Of a stretch of 64,000 bases of DNA, positions 7,892-16,101 are shown one piece after another. Every line of letters starts with the position of its first letter. Positions within the stretch are counted from its first letter, which is position 1. Source of the stretch: Gemmatimonadota bacterium (GTDB taxonomy: Bacteria > Gemmatimonadota > Gemmatimonadetes > Gemmatimonadales > Gemmatimonadaceae); the NCBI GenBank assembly GCA_003134685.1, contig PLCA01000002.1, positions 62,001-126,000 on the forward strand, in the 5' to 3' direction. The notes beneath the pieces were generated by a model. The model saw nothing but the letters and a program-made list of their open reading frames with translations. It was not told the DNA's origin and made no database searches. The position numbers were made by a program, and so were the translations under genes.

Positions 7892-8484
7892 TCACTTCGA
7901 TGCTGGGCTCAGCTCGAGGCGTGTCGTCGAACGTCAGCGGACTGGCGGAGCTCCTGCGGCAAGCCGTGGTAGAAGTCCGGAGCGGCGAAAGCGGCAGCGG
8001 CACTGGAATCATCTGGGGCGGGTCGGGGCTCGTCGTCACCAACGCACACTGCGTCAGGCGCGGCGCGCCACTTCAGGTCGATGCCGGCGGGAAGTGGCGC
8101 GAAGCACACGCACTCGCATACCATCCTCAGCATGACCTCGCGCTTCTCGCGGCGCCATCGGTCAGCGGACCGATGCTCGAGCTTCGCGACCCCGAGTCGC
8201 TCCGAGCGGGGGAGCTGGTATTCGCGCACGGGCATCCGCTCGGCATTCGCGACGCGCTCGCGATGGGCGTCCTCCACGCCGTCACGCGTGACCGGGCCAA
8301 GTCGCCGCGCTGGATCGTCGCCGACGTGCGACTCGCACCGGGCAACTCCGGCGGCCCCCTCGTTGACGCCCAGGGGCGGCTCGTGGGAATCAACAGCATG
8401 GTCGTCAACGGACTCGGAGTCGCGGTGCCGGCGTCGCTGGTCCAGCGATTCGTGGAGAGCGCACTCTCTCAACGCGCCGCGTAA
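7888..8484 (+). CDS. Second trypsin-like (S1C) protease, no PDZ
   Basis: 198 residues from ATG 7888, overlapping the first protease stop. The triad is intact: His54 (VVTNAHCV), Asp83 (QHDLALL) and Ser154 (APGNSGGPLVD). It has no PDZ domain and no signal peptide, so it is a minimal protease domain. Coupling to the PDZ-bearing paralogue suggests the two subunits form a mixed assembly or act in sequence. A LuxR-type regulator gene starts 16 bases downstream. Confidence 0.85.
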   Translation: MITSMLGSARGVSSNVSGLAELLRQAVVEVRSGESGSGTGIIWGGSGLVVTNAHCVRRGAPLQVDAGGKWREAHALAYHPQHDLALLAAPSVSGPMLELRDPESLRAGELVFAHGHPLGIRDALAMGVLHAVTRDRAKSPRWIVADVRLAPGNSGGPLVDAQGRLVGINSMVVNGLGVAVPASLVQRFVESALSQRAA

Positions 8485-8499
8485 GAGCGGCGCGCGACG

Positions 8500-8904
8500 A
8501 TGACGCGCATCGCGATCGTCGCGGCATCGGAGAAGTTGCGCCTGTCTCTCGCGGCAGCGCTCGCGGCGAGCGAGGCATTCGAAGTCGTCGGTGTCGCGGC
8601 GTCGAGCGCGGGCGTTCCGCCTTCCGCCGATGTCGTCCTGTTCGCCCGGGGCGGAGAGGGCTCAGCCACTGGCCGGCAACCCACCAGTGGCGAAACTGTA
8701 GCCGGCACGGTCCTCAGCAATCGTGAGCGCGAGATTCTCGCGCTTCTCGCCGACGGCCTGGTGAACAAGCAGATCGCCGCGCGACTTGGCATCTCCACCA
8801 ATACTGTGAAAACTCATCTGGAGCTTCTGTTCGACAAGCTCGGGGTGACGACACGCGCCGAGGCGGTGGCAACCGGAGTCCGGCGTGGGCTGTTGCTGCT
8901 TTGA
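8500..8904 (+). CDS. LuxR-type transcriptional regulator with degenerate receiver-like N-terminus
   Basis: 134 residues from ATG 8500. The C-terminal half (about 72-134) is a GerE/LuxR helix-turn-helix: LSNREREILALLADGLVNKQ, then ARLGISTNTVKTHL. The N-terminal 55 residues resemble the first strand and helix of a receiver domain (RIAIVAASEKLRLSLAAALA), but the region is shortened and has no phospho-acceptor Asp. It is therefore likely not a phosphorylation-controlled response regulator. It could control the two proteases upstream or be controlled by them; the tight spacing indicates one transcript. Confidence 0.83.
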   Translation: MTRIAIVAASEKLRLSLAAALAASEAFEVVGVAASSAGVPPSADVVLFARGGEGSATGRQPTSGETVAGTVLSNREREILALLADGLVNKQIAARLGISTNTVKTHLELLFDKLGVTTRAEAVATGVRRGLLLL

Positions 8905-8967
8905 GGCACGACGCTTGATGATGTCGTATCTCTACGCCAATGTATTCCCATCCTGACCGGGACGCGC

Positions 8968-9396
8968 ATGACAGAAGGGCCAATCGAAGCACAGCTGTTG
9001 GATCACGAGAAGCAGTACTGGCAGGCGATCAAGGACAGGGATGTGCAGGCGGCGATGCGGCTGACAGACGACCCTTGCATCGTGGCCGGCGCCCAGGGTG
9101 TCGCGCGCATCACCCGCGAGGCATTCGCTGGAATGCTGAAGGCGGGCGGCTGGACCCTCCACGAGTTCACGCTCAGCGAGGTGCAGGTCAGGGTCCTGAG
9201 CGAGGACGCCGCCATCATAGCGTATAAGGTCAAGGAACTGTTGACGGTCGACGGAAAACCGCTGATGCTCGAGGCAGCCGATTCGTCCACCTGGGTGCGC
9301 CGCGAAGGGCAATGGATGTGCGCGCTACACACGGAAGCGCTCGTCGGCGATCCGTTCGGCAGGGACCGGCAGCCGATGGCCCCGAAGAGGTTCTAG
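8968..9396 (+). CDS. NTF2-like / SnoaL / DUF4440-type protein
   Basis: 142 residues from ATG 8968. The sequence begins with a long helix (EAQLLDHEKQYWQAIKDRDV), followed by a sheet-rich part with RVLSEDAAIIAYKVKE and SSTWVRREGQWMCALHTEA. This is the cone-shaped NTF2-like fold. Such small proteins bind or isomerise diverse small molecules, or serve as binding modules; no catalytic set can be assigned here. It converges on a rhodanese gene, with a shared hairpin between them. Confidence 0.75.
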   Translation: MTEGPIEAQLLDHEKQYWQAIKDRDVQAAMRLTDDPCIVAGAQGVARITREAFAGMLKAGGWTLHEFTLSEVQVRVLSEDAAIIAYKVKELLTVDGKPLMLEAADSSTWVRREGQWMCALHTEALVGDPFGRDRQPMAPKRF

Positions 9397-9405
9397 CGCC
9401 TGCCT

Positions 9406-9436
9406 GGATCTCGGCGACCGGAGGTCGCCGAGATCC
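9406..9436. terminator. Perfect 14-bp hairpin between convergent genes
   Basis: GGATCTCGGCGACC (9406-9419) pairs without mismatch with 9423-9436 around a 3-base GGA loop. It sits between the NTF2-like gene (ends 9396) and the rhodanese gene (ends 9443 on the other strand). Being symmetric, it can end both transcripts. No T-tract is present on either side. Confidence 0.7.
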
Positions 9437-9442
9437 GTTCCG

Positions 9443-10342
9443 TCAGGGTGTTGCCCCCGCCTTCACCGGCAGCTTTCGCTGCTGCCAATCCTGATACGAT
9501 CCATCGTACAGCTTCACGGGATATCCCAGATAGCGCGCGATGAAATAGGTCATGCTGGCGCGGTATCCCACCCAGCAGTAGGTCGCGACCGTATCGCCCG
9601 CGCTGACCCGCGCCGCGTAGAGTCGCTGCAGCTCGGCCCGATCCTTCAACAGCGGGGAGTCGCCGTCCCGGAACAACTGCTCCCACTGCAGCTGCCGCGC
9701 GCCGGCGATATGACCCGCACTCGGCATTCCGTGCCGCTCGCCCGCTCCGACGTACTCACCATCGGTTCGGGTATCGATCAGTGAGACTCCTGGCTTGCCG
9801 AGGTGCGCGGTGATCCAGTCAGCGGTGGCGACCTTTTCCGGATGCGCCTGGGCGGTGAGATGGCCGCGAGCGAAAGTCGGCACCTCGCGCGCTACCGGAC
9901 GTCCCTCGGCGCGCCACTGCTGGAGCCCGCCGTCGAGCATCGCGAATCGCTCGTGTCCGATGTAGTCGAGCGTGAAGAGCGCGCGCGAGGCCATTGGGCC
10001 CTCGCTGGCGTAAACGATCACGCGCGATTGATCGGACACACCCAGTTTCTCGAACGCGTCCCGAATCTGATCGACGGACGGCACCTCGGAGCCAAGTCCG
10101 CCGCGCGAAGCCACGATGTCCATGTAGGAAAGTGAGCGTGCCCCTGGTATGTGACCTTCGTTGTAAGCGTCGTCGTGCTCCACCTGGATCACGACGATGG
10201 ATGGATCGTTCAGGTGTGAAGCCAGCCATGCGGTGGAGACCACCAGCGGCTCGTCGGGCGCTGCGGGTCGCCGAGCGGCAACGAGGGCGCCGGTGAGCGC
10301 TGTTCCAGCGGCGACGATCATGAGAGAGCGAGAGAAGCGCAT
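9443..10342 (-). CDS. Exported two-domain rhodanese (thiosulfate/3-mercaptopyruvate sulfurtransferase)
   Basis: 299 residues from ATG at 10342-10340, chosen because AGGAGG precedes it and a signal peptide begins there (MRFSRSLMIVAAGTALTGAL). Two rhodanese domains follow. The first is inactive, with YASEGP at its loop; the second has catalytic Cys256 in TYCWVGYRAS, matching the CxxGxR loop. These enzymes move sulfane sulfur from thiosulfate or mercaptopyruvate to cyanide or thiols. The export signal places it in the periplasm, where sulfur detoxification or thiosulfate use is likely. Divergent from the GlxA-type regulator. Confidence 0.88.
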   Translation of the reverse strand: MRFSRSLMIVAAGTALTGALVAARRPAAPDEPLVVSTAWLASHLNDPSIVVIQVEHDDAYNEGHIPGARSLSYMDIVASRGGLGSEVPSVDQIRDAFEKLGVSDQSRVIVYASEGPMASRALFTLDYIGHERFAMLDGGLQQWRAEGRPVAREVPTFARGHLTAQAHPEKVATADWITAHLGKPGVSLIDTRTDGEYVGAGERHGMPSAGHIAGARQLQWEQLFRDGDSPLLKDRAELQRLYAARVSAGDTVATYCWVGYRASMTYFIARYLGYPVKLYDGSYQDWQQRKLPVKAGATP

Positions 10343-10454
10343 CGAATGCCTCCTACTAACGGATAACGAATTCGGGGTGCCAATGGCCCAACGATGCGGT
10401 CCGGGCACGAAGGGCGCGAGTGGCAAAACTGCCGGCATACGATAGGTTTCTGCC

Positions 10455-11417
10455 ATGCTCCAGCACAATGTTGCCGTCCTCGTCCTTCCCTCGGTCGTCC
10501 CCTTCGACCTTGGGGTTCCCGTGCAGGTGTTCGGATATCCCCGGCCCGACCTCGGAGCCAGGCGGTACTCGATGACGTTGTGTGCCGTCAAACCGGGAAA
10601 GGTCAAGACATCGATAGGGTTCTCGATCGTGGTCGAGAACGGACTGGCGCCGCTGCGCCGCGCCGACACCATCGTTGTCCCGGGCATCGATGACCTCGAC
10701 ACTGCGATTCCAGCCACCGTCACGCGGGCGCTGGCGGACGCGCACGAGCGAGGCGCCCGCGTGGTGTCGATCTGTACGGGGGCTTTCGTTCTCGCCGCGG
10801 CGGGCCTGCTGGACGGGAAGCGAGCGACCACTCACTGGATGGACGCCCCGGCGTTGGCGGCGCGATTCCCGAGCGTCTCGGTGGATCCGGGCGTTCTCTA
10901 CATCGACGAGGGGACCGTTCTCACCTCCGCGGGAATTGCCGCCGGCATCGATCTCTGTCTCCACCTTGTCCGCAAGGATTTCGGCTCCGAAGTCGCCAAC
11001 GCGGTCGCTCGGCGGCTCGTGGTCGCGCCCCACCGGAGTGGCGGACAGGCTCAATTCCTCGTCCAGCCGGTGGCGGCACCACGCGGCCAGCGGCTGGAGG
11101 TGACGCGTAGCTGGGTCCTGGGTCGTCTTGCCGAGCCGTTGACCGTCGCGCGGATGGCAAAGTATTCCGGGAGGAGTCTCCGAACCTTCGCGCGCCATTT
11201 CTACGAGGAGACGGGGACATCTCCATTGCAATGGCTCCTGCGTCACCGCATTCTGGCGGCACAGCAGCTTCTGGAGCAGACTGATATGCCGGTCGATCGG
11301 ATCGCCGCGGATGCGGGGTTCGGGTCAGCGGTGTCGTTGCGCGTACATTTCCGGCGCGAGCTGAACACGACTCCTCTGGCATACCGCCGAGCGTTTCGGC
11401 AGAGCGCGACATCCTAA
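10455..11417 (+). CDS. GlxA-type transcriptional regulator (DJ-1/PfpI + AraC domains)
   Basis: 320 residues from ATG 10455. The N-terminal DJ-1/PfpI-like domain (about 1-190) has the nucleophile-elbow region VVSICTGAFVLAAAGLLDGK and RATTHW. The C-terminal AraC domain (about 215-315) has LAEPLTVARMAKYSGRSLRT and IAADAGFGSAVSLRVHFRRE. Such regulators sense small metabolites, often nitrogen compounds. The divergent rhodanese gene, with a 112-base shared upstream region, and the membrane methyltransferase 8 bases downstream are candidate targets. Confidence 0.88.
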   Translation: MLQHNVAVLVLPSVVPFDLGVPVQVFGYPRPDLGARRYSMTLCAVKPGKVKTSIGFSIVVENGLAPLRRADTIVVPGIDDLDTAIPATVTRALADAHERGARVVSICTGAFVLAAAGLLDGKRATTHWMDAPALAARFPSVSVDPGVLYIDEGTVLTSAGIAAGIDLCLHLVRKDFGSEVANAVARRLVVAPHRSGGQAQFLVQPVAAPRGQRLEVTRSWVLGRLAEPLTVARMAKYSGRSLRTFARHFYEETGTSPLQWLLRHRILAAQQLLEQTDMPVDRIAADAGFGSAVSLRVHFRRELNTTPLAYRRAFRQSATS

Positions 11418-11425
11418 AAGGAGGA

Positions 11426-11983
11426 ATGAATCCGGTGAAGATTCCGATGACTCTCCGCCACTTGCTCGCGATCATGCTCCTTCCATTCGTCGTGGTAGTG
11501 ATGATACCGCGCTGGCTGCTCCGCGCGTGGTCAGTGTCGGACGAACGTTGGGTGGACGGAACGCTCGCCGCGGCTTTCGCGCACATTGCCGGCATCGTTG
11601 TCTTTATCTGCGGCTTCGCACTTTTCGCGTGGTGTGTTTCCCTCTTTGCGAGCGTCGGCCAGGGCACGCTCGCGCCGTGGGACCCCACACGCCGGCTCGT
11701 GGCGGTCGGTCCGTATCGGTACATGCGGAATCCGATGATCAGCGGCGTCGTGGCGATGCTGGCCGGGGAAGGGATTTCCCTGGGATCGCGCGTGATCGCG
11801 ATCTGGGTAGCGACGTTCATCGCCATCAATCAGGTCTATTTCATGTTTTTCGAAGAGCCCGGGCTGGAGCGGCGATTCGGCGCGGCCTACCGCGAATACA
11901 AATCGGCCGTTCCGAGGTGGGTTCCGAGGGAGACGCCATGGAAGCTGGCTCGCAAACGCCGCTCGCGCACGGATTTTGATTGA
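11426..11983 (+). CDS. Membrane isoprenylcysteine/phospholipid methyltransferase-like protein
   Basis: 185 residues from ATG 11426, preceded by AAAGGAGG. Hydrophobic segments occur near 12-32, 50-75 and 105-135. The C-terminal part has GPYRYMRNPMISG and EEPGLERRFGAAYREYKSAVPRW, the SAM-binding signature of the ICMT/PEMT membrane methyltransferases. Bacterial members methylate lipids or other small membrane substrates; the substrate here is unknown. It follows the GlxA-type gene by 8 bases and overlaps the next small membrane gene. Confidence 0.85.
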   Translation: MNPVKIPMTLRHLLAIMLLPFVVVVMIPRWLLRAWSVSDERWVDGTLAAAFAHIAGIVVFICGFALFAWCVSLFASVGQGTLAPWDPTRRLVAVGPYRYMRNPMISGVVAMLAGEGISLGSRVIAIWVATFIAINQVYFMFFEEPGLERRFGAAYREYKSAVPRWVPRETPWKLARKRRSRTDFD

Positions 11984-12444
11984 GTGTCAGTGACCAAACC
12001 ATTCATCATCCCATGACAGACCCGACTGCTCAACGGCTCGCGCCCAGTGTTCTCCCGAAGGACATTTTCAGAAGCATCGTCGCGGCGCTGGTTACCGTGC
12101 TCACCGTCTATGGCTGGGTTGACGCACTTGGTCGGACGCCGATGCGCAACGCCCTGGCTGCTCAGACGCGTCTCTGGTGGATCGAGCAGATCGTAAAGCT
12201 CGTACTGGCTATCGTTTGCGCCGGGATCATCCTTCGCAAGCAGTGGTCTCTCACCCCCGCGTTCTGGCTGACGATCTACTCGTTGGTGTTCGTCATCGTG
12301 CGTTGGGTATTCATATTCAGAGAAGGCCAATTGGAGATCCTGGTAGCGCCGTTGCTTTACGCGCTCCTTCTCTGGCGGCTGTGGATCACCCGGAGACAGG
12401 TGGCCGAGGCAGACGATACGATCGTTATCGGCACGACCGGCTAG
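11980..12444 (+). CDS. Small integral membrane protein, unknown function
   Basis: 154 residues if TTG 11980 is used, overlapping the methyltransferase TGA; ATG 12013 gives 143 residues. About four membrane helices are seen (IVAALVTVLTVYGWVDAL, IVKLVLAIVCAGIIL, FWLTIYSLVFVIVRWVF, LVAPLLYALLLWRLWI). The ends are polar. I do not recognise a family. Coupling to the methyltransferase suggests a shared membrane task. Nothing else is visible in the 182 bases after it. Confidence 0.65.
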   Translation: MSVSDQTIHHPMTDPTAQRLAPSVLPKDIFRSIVAALVTVLTVYGWVDALGRTPMRNALAAQTRLWWIEQIVKLVLAIVCAGIILRKQWSLTPAFWLTIYSLVFVIVRWVFIFREGQLEILVAPLLYALLLWRLWITRRQVAEADDTIVIGTTG

Positions 12445-12626
12445 GATTTACCTCGAAGCCGGAGCTAATACAGTGGCGCCTTCGACGCCCCGGCTGTAAC
12501 TATTCAGCGAAAGGAACAAGCCGGTCGGTTCGATGTTGCTGATATCGCTCCTTTTCAGCGTGCTGTCATACGTTTTACGCCGCAACTTCTGAGAATCACC
12601 CGCCTTTCCTGAGCCGCGATCGGCGC

Positions 12627-14366
12627 GTGGGCAATCGCGCCCACTTGTCGCTCCTGTCCACGGCCCTGGCGTTGACCCTCGTCGCGCCCGCCTCCTTGGC
12701 GCAGTCGCAGCTCCTCAAAGCGTCGGCGCGCAGCACACAGCTACGAACCGACTCCGTGCAGATTTCTCACCGCGTGCGCGATCTCCAGGCGAATTTCGAG
12801 CGCCGGCGGCGGCAGATGCTGCCGAGGTTCTACATTGGCAGCGCGGATCATTGCCTGATCGTCGGCCGATTCTGTGAGTGGCATCCCAACCTGAGCGACT
12901 ATGTAGTGCCGGACGAGGGCAAGAACATAGTCCGCGCGCGGGCGGAATTGCTTCGTGAGCTCGAGAAGGCGTCCGCCGCCCTTCCGGGCGATGACTGGAT
13001 CATTGGACAGCGTGTGCGCTATCTCACGGAGGGGCACGACACGTCAGCGGTGGATGTGGCGCGCTCGTGCCGGGCAACCAGGTGGTGGTGCGATGCGCTG
13101 CTCGGTCTCGCGCAACACGTGGGCGGCAACTACGCAGGGTCTGATAGCGCGTACGCCGCCGCGCTCGATGAAATGCCATCGACGACGCGTTGTCACTGGC
13201 TGAATCTGGCGCCCCTTCTCGATGACGACATCCGCGACACATACAAGAAGATGAGCTGTGGACAGCGAGAGGCGGCCGATGCGCGAATCTGGTGGGTCGC
13301 CGATCCGCTATACATGACGCCCGGCAATGAGCGGCGTACAGAGCATTTCTCGCGGGTTCTTCACACGGCGTTGCAGCAGGATGCGGAGAACACTTACGGC
13401 TCGAGCTGGGGTGGCGACCTCGCCGAATTGATTCTCCGCTTCGGCTGGGCGGAGAAATGGACGCAGCAACCTTCGCAGAGCATGTATGCGGAATCGAAGC
13501 CCGCGATCACGGGTCACGAGCGGGAGCCGGGCTACCACTTTTTCCTCACGCTGCAGCCGCCGGACAGCCTGGCACTGATCGTCGATTCCCTGTTCGACAT
13601 CTACCAGTTCCCGCCGCGTGAACAGTACGCGCCGGTCTATGCCCGGGCGTTCGTGCGGCTCGATGCGCAGGTGGCGCGCTTTCGTCGCGGAGATTCCACG
13701 AAGGTCGTCGCTGCCTACGATGTGAGCACTGATACGATTTTCGGCCGAAGAAAATTCACCGCCGCGCTGATAGCGATGGGAGACGAAGCAACGAGCCCGT
13801 CGAAGAGTGAAGTCGCTGAGGCGCCGGTCAGAAATGTCCTGACGGTGTCGACACTGTGGAAAGAGCAGCTCATCGGCGTCGAGCTGTTGGCGAACGACAG
13901 TGCCGCTGCCGCGCGCTGGAGGTCGGGTTTCGCCGAAATCCCTCTCGATTCGGGAAAGATCAGCGTATCGGATCTGCTCTTCGTCGATGGGGCGCCTTCC
14001 CTTCCCGGCAATCTCGACGAAGCAATTCCGCACATGCATGGCGGGACGACGTTCAGCCGCGACCAGAAGATCGGGTTGTTCTGGGAGCTCTACGGAAGGA
14101 CACCGGCTGACAGCGCGCTTCCAATCTCCCTTACGATCACCCCGGTAGACGCAGGCCTGCTGAGACGCGCTTTCCGCGTGTTGCGCATCGCGCCCAAGGC
14201 AACACCCCTCAACATCCGCTGGCGGGAGAATGGCGCGTCCGGGGTTGTGTCGGCGAGATCGGTGCTGCTCGATCTGTCTCTCGTTCCCGTCGGGAAGTAC
14301 GCGGTGAAGCTCGAAGTCGGAAATAATCCGGCGGCGGCGACCTCGCGCATCATCGAGGTGAGATGA
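12627..14366 (+). CDS. Large secreted protein of unknown function
   Basis: 579 residues from GTG 12627. A signal peptide is clear (LSLLSTALALTLVAPASLAQ). The mature protein has helix-rich, TPR-like spacing in its first third (RARAELLRELEKASAALPGDDW, LGLAQHVGGNYAGSDSAY), a central NTYGSSWGGDLAELILRFGW, and a C-terminal beta-rich part ending in ASRIIEVR. Cys pairs at CRATRWWC and CLIVGRFC may form disulfides in the periplasm. I do not recognise the family. It stands alone, with 182 bases upstream and a convergent sigma-factor gene downstream. Confidence 0.75.
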   Translation: MGNRAHLSLLSTALALTLVAPASLAQSQLLKASARSTQLRTDSVQISHRVRDLQANFERRRRQMLPRFYIGSADHCLIVGRFCEWHPNLSDYVVPDEGKNIVRARAELLRELEKASAALPGDDWIIGQRVRYLTEGHDTSAVDVARSCRATRWWCDALLGLAQHVGGNYAGSDSAYAAALDEMPSTTRCHWLNLAPLLDDDIRDTYKKMSCGQREAADARIWWVADPLYMTPGNERRTEHFSRVLHTALQQDAENTYGSSWGGDLAELILRFGWAEKWTQQPSQSMYAESKPAITGHEREPGYHFFLTLQPPDSLALIVDSLFDIYQFPPREQYAPVYARAFVRLDAQVARFRRGDSTKVVAAYDVSTDTIFGRRKFTAALIAMGDEATSPSKSEVAEAPVRNVLTVSTLWKEQLIGVELLANDSAAAARWRSGFAEIPLDSGKISVSDLLFVDGAPSLPGNLDEAIPHMHGGTTFSRDQKIGLFWELYGRTPADSALPISLTITPVDAGLLRRAFRVLRIAPKATPLNIRWRENGASGVVSARSVLLDLSLVPVGKYAVKLEVGNNPAAATSRIIEVR

Positions 14367-14390
14367 GCGCGGCTTCTTGATCCCCTCTGA

Positions 14391-15653
14391 CTAGCTGACG
14401 GAACGACTCTCGTGTAATTCCGCCAGTCGCCGGGTGATGAACCGCCGCTCCGGCTCCAGTGTGGCCAGCTCCAACGCGCGTTGGTAGGCTGTGATCGCCT
14501 CGCTCGGGCGCCCGAGTCGGCGGCAAAGATCTGCACGCGCCGCATGGGCGAGGTGGTACTCGAGGAGATCTCCACGCACGAGAATCGCATCGATCAGCGA
14601 GAGCCCCGCTTCTGGTCCATCGCGCATCGCGATCGCGGCCGCGCGATTGAGCTCGATCACCGGAGACGGATCCGCTCTCAGCAGCACGTCGTACAACCCG
14701 ACGATCTGCGGCCAGTCCGTCGTGGCCGCTCTCGATGCCTCGGCGTGCACGGCCGCGATTGCTGCCTGGAGCGTGTAGGGCCCGAAGCGATGCGAGGCCA
14801 GAGCGCTCTCTACCAGCTCGACCCCTTCCTCGATCTGGGCGCGATTCCATAGCGAGCGATCCTGGTCTTCGAGGAGGATCATCTCGCCCGCAGGCGTCGT
14901 CCGCGACGAGTGCCTGGCTTCGTGGAGAAGCATGAGCGCCAGAAGTCCCATCGCCTCCGGCTCCGGCAGCAGCTCCACCAGGAGCCGTCCGAGGCGGATT
15001 GCCTCGCCCGCCAGGTCCGCTCGCGTGAGGGTCGCGCCACTCGAAGCGAGGTAACCCTCGTTGAAGACGAGGTAGATCACGTGAAGGACGCTGGCGAGGC
15101 GCGCGGCAAGATCGGATCGCGACGGTATCTCATAAGGGATGCGTGCATCCCTGATCTTCCCTTTGGCCCGCACGATCCTTTGCGCCAGTGTCGGCGGCGG
15201 GGTGAGGAAAGCATGCGCAACTTCCTCGGTCGTAAGGCCGCACACCTCGCGCAAGGTGAGCGCGATCTGTGCGTCCGGGCTCAGCGCCGTATGACAACAG
15301 GTGAAGATCAGGCGAAGACGGTCGTCTTCCACTCCCTCTTCGGCCTGGTCAGGCATCTCCGTCGCCTGCAGGCGATCGAGAATCGCGCCGTCCGCCGATT
15401 CGAACCTCTCGCTCCTGCGCAGCCGGTCGATGGCCTTGAACCGTCCGGTGGAGATCAGCCATGCGCGCGGGTTCGCTGGAATTCCCGTTTCTCCCCATTG
15501 CTCCACCGCCGCCACGAATGCGTCATGCAGGCCTTCCTCGGCCAGATCGAAATCGCCGAGCAGACGGATGAGGGTCGCGAGCACACGGCGCGATTCGGAG
15601 CGATAGATCGCATCCACCTGGTCGCGCACGTGCGCCGCAACGTCTTCCTCCAT
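14391..15653 (-). CDS. ECF42-type RNA polymerase sigma factor with C-terminal TPR extension
   Basis: 420 residues from ATG 15653. Sigma region 2 (AEEGLHDAFVAAVEQW, RAWLISTGRFKAIDRLRR) and region 4 (LTLREVCGLTTEEVAHAFL) occupy the first 180 residues. A long C-terminal DUF6596/TPR-like extension follows (HVIYLVFNEGYLASSG, ELNRAAAIAMRDGPEAGLSL). This architecture defines the ECF42 group, which lacks a classical anti-sigma factor and is partnered by a DGPF/YciI-like protein, encoded 19 bases upstream. The C-terminal extension is known to be needed for activity in studied members. Regulated genes cannot be identified here. Confidence 0.93.
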   Translation of the reverse strand: MEEDVAAHVRDQVDAIYRSESRRVLATLIRLLGDFDLAEEGLHDAFVAAVEQWGETGIPANPRAWLISTGRFKAIDRLRRSERFESADGAILDRLQATEMPDQAEEGVEDDRLRLIFTCCHTALSPDAQIALTLREVCGLTTEEVAHAFLTPPPTLAQRIVRAKGKIRDARIPYEIPSRSDLAARLASVLHVIYLVFNEGYLASSGATLTRADLAGEAIRLGRLLVELLPEPEAMGLLALMLLHEARHSSRTTPAGEMILLEDQDRSLWNRAQIEEGVELVESALASHRFGPYTLQAAIAAVHAEASRAATTDWPQIVGLYDVLLRADPSPVIELNRAAAIAMRDGPEAGLSLIDAILVRGDLLEYHLAHAARADLCRRLGRPSEAITAYQRALELATLEPERRFITRRLAELHESRSVS

Positions 15654-15672
15654 TCACTCTCGCGTCCGACCG

Positions 15673-16029
15673 CTACGCGCTGGCGTGCTCGACCAAGGGT
15701 CGCACTTCGATCGAGCCAGACCTGGCCGACGGAATGCGCGCGGCCACCTGGATCGCGTCGTTCAGATCCTTTGCCTCGATGAGGTAGTAGCCGCCCAGCT
15801 GTTCCTTCGTCTCGGCGTAGGGGCCGTCGGTGGTCGAGACCTTCCCATTGCGTGAGCGCACGACGGTGGCGGCACTCGTGGGTCGAAGCTGGCTTCCTCC
15901 GACGTACTGGCCGCTCTTCTTGATGCTGTCGCCAAACGCCATGTACTCGCCCATGTACTTGTCCTGGACGTCCTTAGGGAATTTCGCCCACTCCTTCTCG
16001 TTGTCGTAAATCAGGCACAGGTACTTCAT
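15673..16029 (-). CDS. YciI/DGPF-domain protein, ECF42 partner
   Basis: 118 residues from ATG 16029. Begins MKYLCLIYDNEKEW and contains TDGPYAETKEQLGGYYLIEA, the DGPF motif (here DGPY). Proteins of this family are almost always coded beside ECF42 sigma factors. They adopt a ferredoxin-like YciI fold; their task is uncertain, and they may influence the sigma factor. It is first in the operon, with CTTTCAAACAATTGGAGGAACG giving a strong GGAGG ribosome-binding site. Confidence 0.92.
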   Translation of the reverse strand: MKYLCLIYDNEKEWAKFPKDVQDKYMGEYMAFGDSIKKSGQYVGGSQLRPTSAATVVRSRNGKVSTTDGPYAETKEQLGGYYLIEAKDLNDAIQVAARIPSARSGSIEVRPLVEHASA

Positions 16030-16101
16030 CGTTCCTCCAATTGTTTGAAAGGGTCCTCGCTAGTTAATCGGGCGGGGATGGCCAAAATCGACATCCCGGT
16101 T

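Noticed and set aside
14910-15782. 290-codon plus-strand frame opposite the ECF42 sigma factor
   Set aside because: Antisense to a well-recognised gene and lacks any family.
16075-16097. Hairpin GGGATG/CATCCC after the M61 gene
   Set aside because: Six-base stem with an 11-base loop and no T-tract; too weak to call a terminator.
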